Assembly: GCA_021299715.1 (NCBI GenBank)
Contig: JAJTEL010000001.1
Coordinates: 3,397-67,396, forward strand
Direction of reading: 5' to 3'
From: Ilumatobacteraceae bacterium
Lineage (GTDB): Bacteria > Actinomycetota > Acidimicrobiia > Acidimicrobiales > Ilumatobacteraceae
Length of the DNA stretch: 64,000 nucleotides
Shown in pieces: positions 17,589 to 25,219 of the stretch. Within the stretch, counting starts at the first letter, position 1, and each line of letters starts with the position of its first letter. The position numbers and the translations under genes were made by a program. The notes under the pieces were generated by a model that saw only the letters and a program-made list of their open reading frames with translations, was not told where the DNA came from and made no database searches.

Positions 17589-18893
17589 ATGGCTCAAGCC
17601 CCTCAGCCCAATTCTGTCGTGCGCATCGGAGTTCTCGGATGCGGCAACGTTGGTGCGGCCCTCGTTCAACTCATTGAGCGTCAAGCTGCCGTCATTACCG
17701 AACGCACCGGCATCACGTTGCAGGTGGCAAATGTGGCCGTCCGCAACATCAGCCGAGATCGTGAAGTCAGGCTGGCAGATGGGGTGCTCACGCGTGATGC
17801 ATTCGCCGTAGTCAACGACCCCAATATCGATGTCATCGTCGAAGTCATTGGTGGAATTGAGCCCGCGCGTGAACTCATTTCCACAGCACTCACAAATGGC
17901 AAGCCGGTCATCACCGCAAACAAAGAGTTGTTGGCCAACGTTGGTCACGATCTGTGGGCACAATCAGATGCCGCTGGCGTCGACCTCTTGTTTGAAGCAG
18001 CAGTTGCCGGCGGTATTCCACTCATTCGTGCATTGCGCGAATCTCTACGCGGTGAACCCGTGACTCGCGTAATGGGAATTGTGAATGGCACCACCAATTT
18101 CATTCTCACAAAGATGACGGAAGACGGTGCTGACTACTCCGCAGCACTCAGCGAAGCACAACGTCTTGGGTTTGCTGAACGTGACCCAACTGCTGATGTT
18201 GAAGGTTTCGATGCGGGTGCAAAGGCTGCCATTATCGCCAGCATTGCATTTGGTGCACGAGTTGTTGCAGGTGATGTGTATCACGAAGGAATCAGTGGTG
18301 TTACCGCTGCAGACATTTCTATTGCGCGTCGTCTCGGATATGTCGTCAAGCTTCTTGCTATTGCAGAACAAGTGGGGGATTCACCCACGGTCGCAGTTCG
18401 CGTTCACCCAGCAATGGTGCCACTGTCGCACCCATTGGCCAGCGTGCGAGATTCATACAACGCAGTTTTCGTAGAAGGTGATGCGGTTGGCTCCCTTATG
18501 TTCTACGGCCGTGGAGCCGGCGGGTTCCCAACAGCGTCGGCAGTACTAGGTGATGTCATTGACGCAGCAGTCAACCTTCGCAAGGGAACACACGGAACAA
18601 TCGGCGCATTCAAGCGTGTTCCGGTGATGCCAATCGACGAGACGTCATCGCAATATCTCATTGGTTTAGATGTAGAAGACAAGCCTGGAGTGTTGCATGC
18701 AATCACCGGCGTCTTTGCGAATCATGGCGTTAGCATTCGCGCTGCCGAACAAGAGGGAATCGGTGTCGATGCCCGTTTGGTTTTCATCACGCACCTTGCT
18801 CGCGAAGCCGACGTCCAGGCATGTCTGAGTGAATTCAAGAAGTCTCCAGCGGTGAAGCGCACCTCTGGCCTTCTGCGCGTTATCGGCGAATAA
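17589..18893 (+). CDS. hom: Homoserine dehydrogenase
   Basis: Reduces aspartate semialdehyde to homoserine, the branch point to threonine and methionine. 434 residues: N-terminal Rossmann motif GVLGCGNVGAALV, catalytic region with VNGTTNFILTKM and FAERDPTADVEGFDAGAKAA, and a C-terminal ACT domain (DVEDKPGVLHAITGVFANHG) that usually gives threonine feedback. ATG 17589 is the natural start. thrC follows after 3 bp. The usual third gene, thrB (homoserine kinase), does not follow. Confidence 0.97.
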   Translation: MAQAPQPNSVVRIGVLGCGNVGAALVQLIERQAAVITERTGITLQVANVAVRNISRDREVRLADGVLTRDAFAVVNDPNIDVIVEVIGGIEPARELISTALTNGKPVITANKELLANVGHDLWAQSDAAGVDLLFEAAVAGGIPLIRALRESLRGEPVTRVMGIVNGTTNFILTKMTEDGADYSAALSEAQRLGFAERDPTADVEGFDAGAKAAIIASIAFGARVVAGDVYHEGISGVTAADISIARRLGYVVKLLAIAEQVGDSPTVAVRVHPAMVPLSHPLASVRDSYNAVFVEGDAVGSLMFYGRGAGGFPTASAVLGDVIDAAVNLRKGTHGTIGAFKRVPVMPIDETSSQYLIGLDVEDKPGVLHAITGVFANHGVSIRAAEQEGIGVDARLVFITHLAREADVQACLSEFKKSPAVKRTSGLLRVIGE

Positions 18894-18896
18894 CTC

Positions 18897-20258
18897 ATGC
18901 AGTACGTCTCCACCCGTGGCGCGGCGCCCATTCTCGGATTTTCCGACGTGGTGTTGGCTGGTTTAGCAACAGATGGTGGCCTGTATGTTCCCGAAACATG
19001 GCCAACGGTCTCGTCTGTGCCTAACGGTTCGTACGCCGATCTTGCTACTTCTATTTTCTTGCCGTATTTAGGTGGAGACATTTCTCCCGAAACGATGAGC
19101 GCGTTGTGCGCAGATGCGTATTCCACATTTCGTCACCCCGATGTTGTTCCATTGGTGAATCTTGAGCCAGGTCATCAACTCATGGAGTTGTTCCACGGGC
19201 CTACGTTGGCGTTCAAAGATGTGGCGTTGCAATTGTTGGGTCGACTGTTCGACCACATCCTCACTGAACGCAATGAAAAAGTCACCATTGTTGGTGCCAC
19301 AAGTGGGGACACTGGAAGTGCCGCAATTGATGGCGTAAAGAATTGCGACAACGTCAACATTGTCATCTTGTATCCAAAGGGGCGCGTCAGCGATGTTCAG
19401 CGTCGTCAAATGACAACAGTGGACTCACCAAATGTTCGCACGGTCGCCATTGACGGAACTTTTGACGATTGCCAAGACCTCGTGAAGGCCATGTTTAACG
19501 ATGCGCCGTTCCGTGAGCGCAACAACTTGTCTGCGGTCAACAGCATCAACTGGGCGCGTGTAATGGCCCAGGTGGTGTACTACTTCGAGATTTCCCGTCG
19601 AGTATCGGGCCCGTTCGATGTCACTGTCCCCACCGGCAACTTTGGCAATGTTCTCAGTGGATGGATTGCACAGCAGATGGGTGCACCCGTTCGTCATTTG
19701 GTTGTGGCGTCGAATGAGAACGACATCCTCACTCGATTCTTCGAGTCCCTGGCCATGAACGTCACTGGCGTTCACCCCACTTTGAGTCCCAGCATGGACA
19801 TTCAAGTCTCATCAAACTTTGAACGTTTGTTGTTTGAGATGAATGGTCGCGATGGTGGACTTACCGCTGAACAACTTCGAGTTTTCCGAGACAAAGGAAC
19901 GCTGTCGGTTGAATCGGATCAGTACGACCAGTGGATTGCTCCCACATTCCGAGCTGGACGTGCAAACAATCACGACACCTTGGCCACTATTCGGTCGGTG
20001 TACGAAGACTCAGGAATGTTGATTGACCCGCATACGGCTGTTGGTGTGAAGGCTGCTCGCGAATTCGCTGAAGACGGCGTGCCAATGATTACGTTGGCAA
20101 CCGCTCATCCGGCCAAGTTTCCCGACGCGGTGGAACGCGCAACGGGTATTCGTCCCGAATTACCAGAACACCTCAGCAACTTGTTTGATCTTCCGGAGAA
20201 GACGCACGATCTTCCGAACGACCTCGCTGCAGTCGAGGCCTTCGTCGAGCGCAACTAG
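18897..20258 (+). CDS. thrC: Threonine synthase
   Basis: PLP enzyme converting O-phosphohomoserine to threonine. 453 residues, with the N-terminal YVSTRGAAPILGFSDVVLAG, the PLP lysine in FHGPTLAFKDVALQLLG, the SGDTGSAA phosphate loop and IVILYPKGRVSDVQRRQM. Motifs and length fit the E. coli/yeast-like class. It starts 3 bp after hom and is followed tail to tail by a minus-strand phosphatase-like gene. Confidence 0.96.
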   Translation: MQYVSTRGAAPILGFSDVVLAGLATDGGLYVPETWPTVSSVPNGSYADLATSIFLPYLGGDISPETMSALCADAYSTFRHPDVVPLVNLEPGHQLMELFHGPTLAFKDVALQLLGRLFDHILTERNEKVTIVGATSGDTGSAAIDGVKNCDNVNIVILYPKGRVSDVQRRQMTTVDSPNVRTVAIDGTFDDCQDLVKAMFNDAPFRERNNLSAVNSINWARVMAQVVYYFEISRRVSGPFDVTVPTGNFGNVLSGWIAQQMGAPVRHLVVASNENDILTRFFESLAMNVTGVHPTLSPSMDIQVSSNFERLLFEMNGRDGGLTAEQLRVFRDKGTLSVESDQYDQWIAPTFRAGRANNHDTLATIRSVYEDSGMLIDPHTAVGVKAAREFAEDGVPMITLATAHPAKFPDAVERATGIRPELPEHLSNLFDLPEKTHDLPNDLAAVEAFVERN

Positions 20259-20261
20259 CGA

Positions 20262-20891
20262 TTACCAGCCGTTAATAGAGCCGATGACCCAGTGTGCATC
20301 GAGCGGATTGCGTCGGAACCAACTACGTACTTCATCAACTGCGAGTTGCATGTCGTTGTAGTCGCCTCCATTGCGAGCCACCCACCATGCAGCAGCGTCT
20401 GGTGCGTAGATGGTTGCTGCAATTGGACGTGCTTCGCGAATTGCTCGAAGTGCGGGGAGTGAATCCCATCCACGAGTTCTCAGAATTGCGTATGTTGCAG
20501 AAGGACCGCGATTGCAACCGACCCAGCAGGTCACCATAAGAACTGCATTGGGGTCCAGATGAATTTCGTTTGCCTGCTCTGCAATTGCATCGAACCAACG
20601 TGGGTCACGACGACCAAGATCGTCGTCGACACCAATGTGATGAACTCGAATGTTTGAATTCGCCTCAATGAATTCCTGTTCGTTGAACTCGATGTGCACC
20701 GGCATGTAGTCGGTAATGCCAGCTTCTTCCCAACGAGCAAGCTGTTCACGCGCGATGTCGTGATTGCGGGAGATGCCACCGCTCATAGCGAGGGTAGGAG
20801 TAACAAAGCAGACTTCGCGCCACCAGAACTGAGGGTCGAGCGGCCGCTGGGGAAGGTCGAGAGAGAAGAGGGGGAAGTTGGGAGTGGTCAT
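20262..20891 (-). CDS. Dual-specificity-type protein phosphatase-like protein
   Basis: 209 residues with a cysteine-phosphatase P-loop VTCWVGCNRGPSATYAILR (CX5R: Cys, then Arg five residues on, then Gly-Pro-Ser) near residue 130. Most dual-specificity phosphatases have His before the catalytic Cys; here it is Thr, which may change Cys reactivity. A general-acid Asp could be in VDDDLGRRD upstream. The C-terminal AAWWVARNGGDYNDMQLAVD is not typical. It is the first of a minus-strand accessory block. AAGG stands just before the ATG at 20891. Substrate unknown; a phosphoprotein or phosphoinositide-like target is only a guess. Confidence 0.6.
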   Translation of the reverse strand: MTTPNFPLFSLDLPQRPLDPQFWWREVCFVTPTLAMSGGISRNHDIAREQLARWEEAGITDYMPVHIEFNEQEFIEANSNIRVHHIGVDDDLGRRDPRWFDAIAEQANEIHLDPNAVLMVTCWVGCNRGPSATYAILRTRGWDSLPALRAIREARPIAATIYAPDAAAWWVARNGGDYNDMQLAVDEVRSWFRRNPLDAHWVIGSINGW

Positions 20892-20900
20892 AGCTGCCTT

Positions 20901-20915
20901 TCAATTAAGGTATTT
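20901..20915 (-). promoter_or_regulatory. Motif TCAATTAAGGTATTT upstream of phosphatase gene
   Basis: This 15-mer differs at one base from TCAATAAAGGTATTT at 25119-25133 upstream of the HDAC-like gene. Both stand in front of minus-strand genes that bound the accessory block, though at different distances (10 and 48 bp) from the start codon. It may be a shared regulatory site or promoter part. Confidence 0.3.
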
Positions 20916-20969
20916 GTGACCATTATGGACCAGGGGTGTGTCGTGGTTTATGGACGTGGCTATTCCGCC

Positions 20970-21638
20970 CTAGTAGGAGTCTTCGCTGATGAAGTCATGA
21001 GTCGCCGAACATGGCGTGAGACCCCTGGCCTGAAGGTCTGCCCAAATACGTGCAGTGTGCTCAAACTGGAGCCCTTCGTAGATTCCTTCGTACATCGTGG
21101 CTACCTCGCCAAACAACGTGATGGATGAAATGAATTTGATTCGGTCAATCTCTGAACCAAACAAAGTGTCCAATGATTCAACAATCGGTCGATCCGAATC
21201 TGAGATGAATTTGGCTACTTCCAACAGGCACTCTAAGTAGGCGGGCCCAAGATTGCGATGCCGCAGATACGCCGCGGCCTCATCCGCAGAATTAATGGCA
21301 AAACGTCGTGCCTGCGGAGATGTACCGAGACCAATCTGCGGAAAGATGTACCAGATCCAATGTGATGTCTTTGCGCCTTCTGACAGCTGTTTAAGCGCTG
21401 TTGCGAGTCCGTCACGCTTTTGCGACTGAGCTTCAATGAAATGGTCAAAGTTATATCTGTTGTTCCATCCACATGACGTGCACGCAAGAGTGGGATTGTC
21501 AAAGTCAACAATGCAGCCGCCAAGAGCAATTTCACCGCGACGTGCGCTTTCAAATGCTTCCTCAGTGGGGAGGCCGTAGATCACCGGTACGACGGAGGTC
21601 CCTCCGCACGCATCACATTGATTGTTATGGGATTTCAT
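20970..21638 (-). CDS. Zinc-ribbon protein fused to DUF1810
   Basis: 222-residue fusion. Residues 1-58 are a small zinc-binding unit (CDACGGTSVVPVIYGLP ... GGCIVDFDNPTLACTSCGW) that I know as a free-standing hypothetical protein in many bacteria. Residues about 65-205 are DUF1810 (FIEAQSQKRDGLATALKQL, SHWIWYIFPQIGLG, RRFAINSADEAAAYL, DTLFGSEIDRIKFISS), an uncharacterised all-helical family. The start ATG overlaps the stop of the HD-domain gene (ATGA), so the two are coupled. No function is known; the coupling to an alarmone-hydrolase-like protein hints at stress or nucleotide metabolism. Confidence 0.75.
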   Translation of the reverse strand: MKSHNNQCDACGGTSVVPVIYGLPTEEAFESARRGEIALGGCIVDFDNPTLACTSCGWNNRYNFDHFIEAQSQKRDGLATALKQLSEGAKTSHWIWYIFPQIGLGTSPQARRFAINSADEAAAYLRHRNLGPAYLECLLEVAKFISDSDRPIVESLDTLFGSEIDRIKFISSITLFGEVATMYEGIYEGLQFEHTARIWADLQARGLTPCSATHDFISEDSY

Positions 21639-22312
21639 TGATTTCCTCTCGCATGAGTGGGGAACATTTCGTTGACGGCCTTTTCGAACCGGTTGAACAG
21701 GTCTTGCATGCCTGGTGAGAATCTGTTTTTTCTGAATGCTTCAAGTAGTCCGCAGTACCACTGACGCTGGTATTCGTATCCGACGTTGAACTTGCCCCAC
21801 ACGGTGTGCTTCTCGGATTCAGAACACTTGCGAAGATCTGCCACAGTGTTTTCAGCGTTGTACGTCTTGTCTGCAAGTGACACAAGAAGCGACGAATCGT
21901 CTGCGAGTTTTGCGGTCACCTCGTTGATGTATGGCTCTTTTCGCTCTTCCCACCAGAACTTGTCTTTTCGTTCCTTTTCCCAATCTGTCTGTTCTTCCTT
22001 AATCTCTTGCTTTCGCGCATACGTGGTGTCGGTACATCCTTGAACGATGTCGGCGATGGGTTTTCCAATCAATTTGACCAGCTGCTCATACGTCGTCGGC
22101 GTGTCCTCGAGCAGGTCGTGAAGAAGAGCGCCAGAAGCTTGCTCTTCGGAACCGCCAGCTTCAATGACAATTGATGCAACACCTAATAAATGTCCGAGAT
22201 AAGGGATTTCGCTTCCTTTTCGAACTTCGTCCTCGTGTCCTAGTCCTGCGAGGGTCATTGCAAAGTAGAAATTCCCTGAAGGTTTCCACCGAGGTTTTTT
22301 ATCTGACGCCAT
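21635..22312 (-). CDS. HD-domain hydrolase related to RelA/SpoT hydrolase (SAH/MESH1-like)
   Basis: 225 residues. The HD core reads IPYLGHLLGVASIVIEAG, ALLHDLLEDTPTTYEQL and LLVSLADKTYNAENTVADLR, keeping the metal His, the HD pair, the ED motif and the ADK...N pattern of the ppGpp hydrolase half of SpoT. The synthetase half is absent. A Lys/Glu/Trp-rich insert follows (EIKEEQTDWEKERKDKFWWE) that is unlike standard small alarmone hydrolases. ATG 22312 is chosen because AAAGGAG lies 6 nt upstream. It is coupled to the zinc-ribbon/DUF1810 gene. It may degrade (p)ppGpp or a related nucleotide. Confidence 0.72.
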   Translation of the reverse strand: MASDKKPRWKPSGNFYFAMTLAGLGHEDEVRKGSEIPYLGHLLGVASIVIEAGGSEEQASGALLHDLLEDTPTTYEQLVKLIGKPIADIVQGCTDTTYARKQEIKEEQTDWEKERKDKFWWEERKEPYINEVTAKLADDSSLLVSLADKTYNAENTVADLRKCSESEKHTVWGKFNVGYEYQRQWYCGLLEAFRKNRFSPGMQDLFNRFEKAVNEMFPTHARGNQ

Positions 22313-22354
22313 GTCGGCTCCTTTCGTTAAAAGAATCAAAGCCGAAAGGGGAGA

Positions 22355-22519
22355 TCAAGCGCCTCCACCTCCGGCGGCTGCAAGGACTGCGCCAATGATG
22401 ATGACCCATCCGATGATGACGATGGGAAAAACAACAGTGAGACCAACGAGCACGATGCCCCAGAAGAACAACGCAAAGGTCCACCCGATGCATCCGCCGC
22501 CAAATCGACTTGGTGTCAT
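22355..22519 (-). CDS. Small membrane protein (54 residues)
   Basis: A short gene with a strong ribosome site (AAAGGAG, 6 nt before ATG 22519). The product has a Gly-rich N-terminus (MTPSRFGGGCIGW), two hydrophobic segments (TFALFFWGIVLVGLTVVF and IVIIGWVIIIGAVLAAA) and a Gly end. It lies between the lipoprotein gene and the HD gene, all minus strand. I know no family; co-location suggests an accessory membrane part of this block. Confidence 0.6.
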   Translation of the reverse strand: MTPSRFGGGCIGWTFALFFWGIVLVGLTVVFPIVIIGWVIIIGAVLAAAGGGGA

Positions 22520-22573
22520 GTGGGTCTCCTTTCGTTTCCTCTCTCAACTACAACGTATGAAATGGGTGTGTCT

Positions 22574-23005
22574 CTAGGACACTGCGCAGTTTTTCTCCAT
22601 GAACGTGTTGTACCGCTGTGATGCATCGGCAACACCCTCTCGCGAACTAATGGCATCAACCTCTTTGCGTATCTTTTCGTCTTTTGCCATCGCCACAAGG
22701 TCGTACTTGTTCTTTTTGAAAATGGCGTCCATGTCCAGAATTGAAGTAACCATCAGTGCGACATCTTCTTTTATGGGCTCCGGCGCGTTATCTCGCAGTT
22801 CCTTGGCTGCGGCGGTGGCCTTTTCCCATGTATCGGCTATTAGTTTTGGATCGGTTGATGACGCCGGATCTTCACCGTGTGTGCCACTAGCCGCATTCAT
22901 TTTCTCGGCAAGCCCACAAAACTCCGTGTAGTCGACTGCCGATTCAGTTGAGCCACACCCAGCAAGGGTGAGCGTTACAAGAGCGAGAAGAATTCGCTTT
23001 GTCAC
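22574..23005 (-). CDS. Putative lipoprotein, unknown function
   Basis: 143 residues from GTG 23005. The N-terminus is a lipoprotein signal (KRILLALVTLTLAGCGS) with the lipobox LAGC, so the mature protein is anchored on the outer face of the cytoplasmic membrane. The rest is helical and charged (TWEKATAAAKELRDNAPEP; MDAIFKKNKYDLVAMAK) and ends with a Cys (EKNCAVS) that can pair with the Cys in FCGLAEK. The start overlaps the stop of the 48-residue basic gene upstream (GTGA). No family recognised. Confidence 0.72.
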   Translation of the reverse strand: MTKRILLALVTLTLAGCGSTESAVDYTEFCGLAEKMNAASGTHGEDPASSTDPKLIADTWEKATAAAKELRDNAPEPIKEDVALMVTSILDMDAIFKKNKYDLVAMAKDEKIRKEVDAISSREGVADASQRYNTFMEKNCAVS

Positions 23006-23148
23006 TTCATTCCCAGAATCTTGCCTAGCTTGCTCCGTCTGCCGCTTCGCGTAAGTGGGATGCCAGTTTTGCGGGAGATCTTGCGTTTTGCTGCCGTGAT
23101 GCCGAGAGCGCGCTTCCAAGAGAATGTGAGGCCAGGACCGAGTTTCAT
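23002..23148 (-). CDS. Small basic protein (48 residues), coupled to the lipoprotein gene
   Basis: A tiny, strongly basic product: MKLGPGLTFSWKRALGIT, then AAKRKISRKTGIPLTRSGR and KLGKILGMK. The pattern of a GLTFSWKRALGI motif followed by KTGIPLTRSGR recalls short hypothetical proteins I have seen in diverse bacteria, but I cannot name a function. ATG 23148 gives the full pattern. Its TGA overlaps the GTG of the lipoprotein gene by 4 bp, strong evidence that it is translated. It faces the zinc-ribbon gene at 23237 across an 88-bp divergent promoter. Confidence 0.6.
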   Translation of the reverse strand: MKLGPGLTFSWKRALGITAAKRKISRKTGIPLTRSGRRSKLGKILGMK

Positions 23149-23200
23149 GGTGTGACCGTAGCAGTCGCTTTTTTCATTGGGACGCGCCTCCTAATAGGGT

Positions 23201-23210
23201 AGTATATACT
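23201..23210. promoter_or_regulatory. Palindromic divergent promoter element AGTATATACT
   Basis: The perfect 10-bp palindrome holds a TATACT -10-type hexamer on both strands and lies in the 88-bp gap between the divergent genes at 23148 (minus) and 23237 (plus). I see no convincing -35 for either side. One RNA polymerase site might serve both directions. Confidence 0.35.
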
Positions 23211-23236
23211 CTTATTCAACGAAGGGGCGTCTATAC

Positions 23237-23440
23237 GTGGGAATTCTGAAGTGGTATGTGGTGTACCGGGTGGCCACGCGTGGCCGGCGCCGCCGAAAGG
23301 CCGATGCACGAGCCAAAGCCAGTCTTCCCACGGTGTTCGAAATGGCCGACGGCGAAGACGAATTGTTCGATGTATGCGACGAATGTGGCGAGATTTTGGG
23401 AGACCACCTGGTGGACGACGACGAACTGGTGTGTCCGTAA
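23237..23440 (+). CDS. Small basic/acidic protein with one CxxC pair
   Basis: 67 residues with a hydrophobic start (MGILKWYVVYRVATRG), a run of Arg/Lys (RGRRRRKADARAK), then an acidic end containing CDECGEILGDHLVDDDELVCP, i.e. CxxC plus a late Cys. The layout recalls a mini zinc ribbon. GTG 23237 has GAAGGGG upstream. It ends before a hairpin (TAGTTG-CTTCAAA-CAACTA, 23455-23473). No family recognised; the second small acidic CxxC protein in the window. Confidence 0.55.
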   Translation: MGILKWYVVYRVATRGRRRRKADARAKASLPTVFEMADGEDELFDVCDECGEILGDHLVDDDELVCP

Positions 23441-23454
23441 CTCTAGCTGTGTCT

Positions 23455-23473
23455 GTAGTTGCTTCAAACAACT
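23455..23473 (+). terminator. Short hairpin after the 67-residue gene
   Basis: TAGTTG pairs with CAACTA around a CTTCAAA loop, followed by A-rich DNA rather than a T run. It separates the small gene from a -10-like TATACT (23503-23508) that may drive the next gene. Weak as a terminator. Confidence 0.35.
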
Positions 23474-23534
23474 AGCCGTCAAAACGAAAAAATTGAAATT
23501 TCTATACTGCCGAACCCAACCACCAGGAGGATCC

Positions 23535-24194
23535 ATGACACCAACCATTCACCCAACTCTTGCCGCAGATAAGTGGGGCCGGGCTCGAGCCTTGTCCTGT
23601 GCTCTCGATGAGGGGTTTGAGCCACTAATGGTTCAGGTGATGGGATTGCCCAATTTGAATGGCATGAGCCACAACTTCCACATGGCATTGGGTGCACTTG
23701 GCTTGGTGAAGCCGTTCGATTGGATGAAGTGGGATGTACCTGCGTTGACCAAAGAAATGGTGCCCACCTTGGACGACGACACCGCATGGCGCCATGTGAC
23801 ACGAGTGGTGCGAAGCGAACGTTTCTTTGAAGGAAATTTTGATGCACACATTCGCAACGGTTCTCTCACTGCTTTGTTGCGCCACCTCTACATCCTTCGC
23901 TGTACCGAGAATGGTCGACCACTGAATTTTCCAATGTTCAGCGACGGTTCTGTAGAGCCGGGCCTTCGTCTAGTTGGGTTCAGTCAGGGAACAATCGGCC
24001 ACACCACCGGTCGCCACGAAGTATGTGCTCAACCCGACTGTTCGCGCTGGTCGGTTGAACTTGAGGTTCATAATGGCTTGCGGCAGTACTGGTGCTCTGA
24101 CAATTGGCATTATGTGCAGGGCGCTGAAGAGTTATTCATCTTGCAAAGCTGGAGTCACCGAAAGTCGCGCCGCACTAGGCCCACGCGGAAATAG
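23535..24194 (+). CDS. DUF6508-like protein
   Basis: 219-residue uncharacterised protein. The part FDWMKWDVPALTKEMVP followed by HVTRVVRSERFFEGNFDAHIRNGSLTALLRHL (given here in parts: RVVRSERFFEGNF and NGSLTALLRHL) matches the pattern I know for DUF6508: a region of high radius then ...RFxEGxLxxxIxxGxxxxLLRxL. A C-terminal segment has Cys and Trp residues (VCAQPDCSRW, YWCSDNWHYV). AGGAGG stands 6 nt before ATG 23535. Its last 20 bp overlap the convergent HDAC-like gene. Function unknown. Confidence 0.55.
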   Translation: MTPTIHPTLAADKWGRARALSCALDEGFEPLMVQVMGLPNLNGMSHNFHMALGALGLVKPFDWMKWDVPALTKEMVPTLDDDTAWRHVTRVVRSERFFEGNFDAHIRNGSLTALLRHLYILRCTENGRPLNFPMFSDGSVEPGLRLVGFSQGTIGHTTGRHEVCAQPDCSRWSVELEVHNGLRQYWCSDNWHYVQGAEELFILQSWSHRKSRRTRPTRK

Positions 24195-25071
24195 TGAGCC
24201 TGTGCCATGCCACAACGTCATCGATGTTGTAGCGACCCCACGTATAGCCACCGGCAAGACCAAAGATTGCTGGAGTGGAACCCACGAAATTCGCCACCAT
24301 TCTTTCTCGAGCTCGGAGATCATTTTCAGATACGCCGCTGTTTCGGATATCGACGCCTGCGTTGTAAATGATGAAGTCGAAAGGTTCGAGAGACGCCGCG
24401 TAGTCCAGTGATGTGCGGATCGCTTCGCGATAGTCAGATGAGTCGACGATGTCGAGACGACTTTCGCCCGATGGAGTCCATGTGTCGAACGGAGACACAG
24501 TGACATCGACTTGGACAACGTTGTCGTCAAATAGCTTCTGCATGATGTTCCATGTGCCGCCGCCAGCGTGTGCGTCGTAGTCAAGAACAAGGATGCGAAG
24601 TGCGCCAAGTTCGCGCGCGGTTTGAATAGCAGCGACTAAACCGTTGAAAGTGCAAAAGCCTGCGCCAGAACCAAACGACGCATGGTGCATGCCGGAACTG
24701 AGACTTGCTGCGCGAACCGAATTCTCTAGTGCACATCGGGTTGCTGCAATCATGCCTGCCGTGTGTGCGCGAGCCATGGGAAAGATGCCCTTATCCCAAA
24801 CGAACGATGACGACTGAGCAAGTTCACGTGGTTTGCCGGTTTTGACAGCTTTCACATATTCGGGGGAATGAATGAGTGAAATGACTCGTTCCGCTTCTTG
24901 ATAAAAGAAAGTCGGATCTACTAGTTCCACGTTTGCAATGGGGTTCGCAATGAGGGACTCCGCAATATCGATTGCCTTACGGGTTGTGTCGAACTCGTAT
25001 TCGCTTGCTGCAAAGTGCGGGTTGAAGAAGACCTTCAGGGTTGATGTGAGTGGGGAAGTGGGCGTAGTCAT
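24175..25071 (-). CDS. Histone-deacetylase / acetoin-utilisation-type deacetylase
   Basis: Zn-dependent deacetylase of 298 residues (arginase/HDAC fold). Active-site signatures: SSGMHHASFGSGAGFCTFN with the tandem His, LVLDYDAHAGGGTWN with the zinc Asp and His, YNAGVDIRNSG with the third zinc ligand, and GGYTW with the transition-state Tyr. Bacterial members act on acetylpolyamines, acetyl-lysine or acetoin-linked substrates. ATG 25071 has AAAGGAG six bases upstream; the frame's earlier ATG (25122) lacks one. It closes the accessory block before rho. Confidence 0.82.
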   Translation of the reverse strand: MTTPTSPLTSTLKVFFNPHFAASEYEFDTTRKAIDIAESLIANPIANVELVDPTFFYQEAERVISLIHSPEYVKAVKTGKPRELAQSSSFVWDKGIFPMARAHTAGMIAATRCALENSVRAASLSSGMHHASFGSGAGFCTFNGLVAAIQTARELGALRILVLDYDAHAGGGTWNIMQKLFDDNVVQVDVTVSPFDTWTPSGESRLDIVDSSDYREAIRTSLDYAASLEPFDFIIYNAGVDIRNSGVSENDLRARERMVANFVGSTPAIFGLAGGYTWGRYNIDDVVAWHRLTISAWA

Positions 25072-25118
25072 GACATGTCTCCTTTGGGTGAATGGAGACA
25101 GTGTGACAGGACGGTGTG

Positions 25119-25133
25119 TCAATAAAGGTATTT
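25119..25133 (-). promoter_or_regulatory. Motif TCAATAAAGGTATTT upstream of HDAC-like gene
   Basis: One base different from the motif at 20901-20915. On the minus strand it includes TTGACA just downstream (25117-25122), a possible -35, but no good -10 follows at the right distance. A shared regulator is possible, not shown. Confidence 0.3.
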
Positions 25134-25219
25134 ACTACTTAAAACGAAATCCAAGACTGATTGGTGGCGCGGGAGCGATCGGGTCTCTCGGATTGCACGG
25201 ACGGGGCCCTTCCAGGTTG

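Noticed and set aside
20262-25071. Prophage or genomic island with attachment sites
   Set aside because: No integrase, phage structural gene, direct-repeat ends or clear codon-use shift that I can see; the tRNA-Arg gene lies 6 kb away and is intact.
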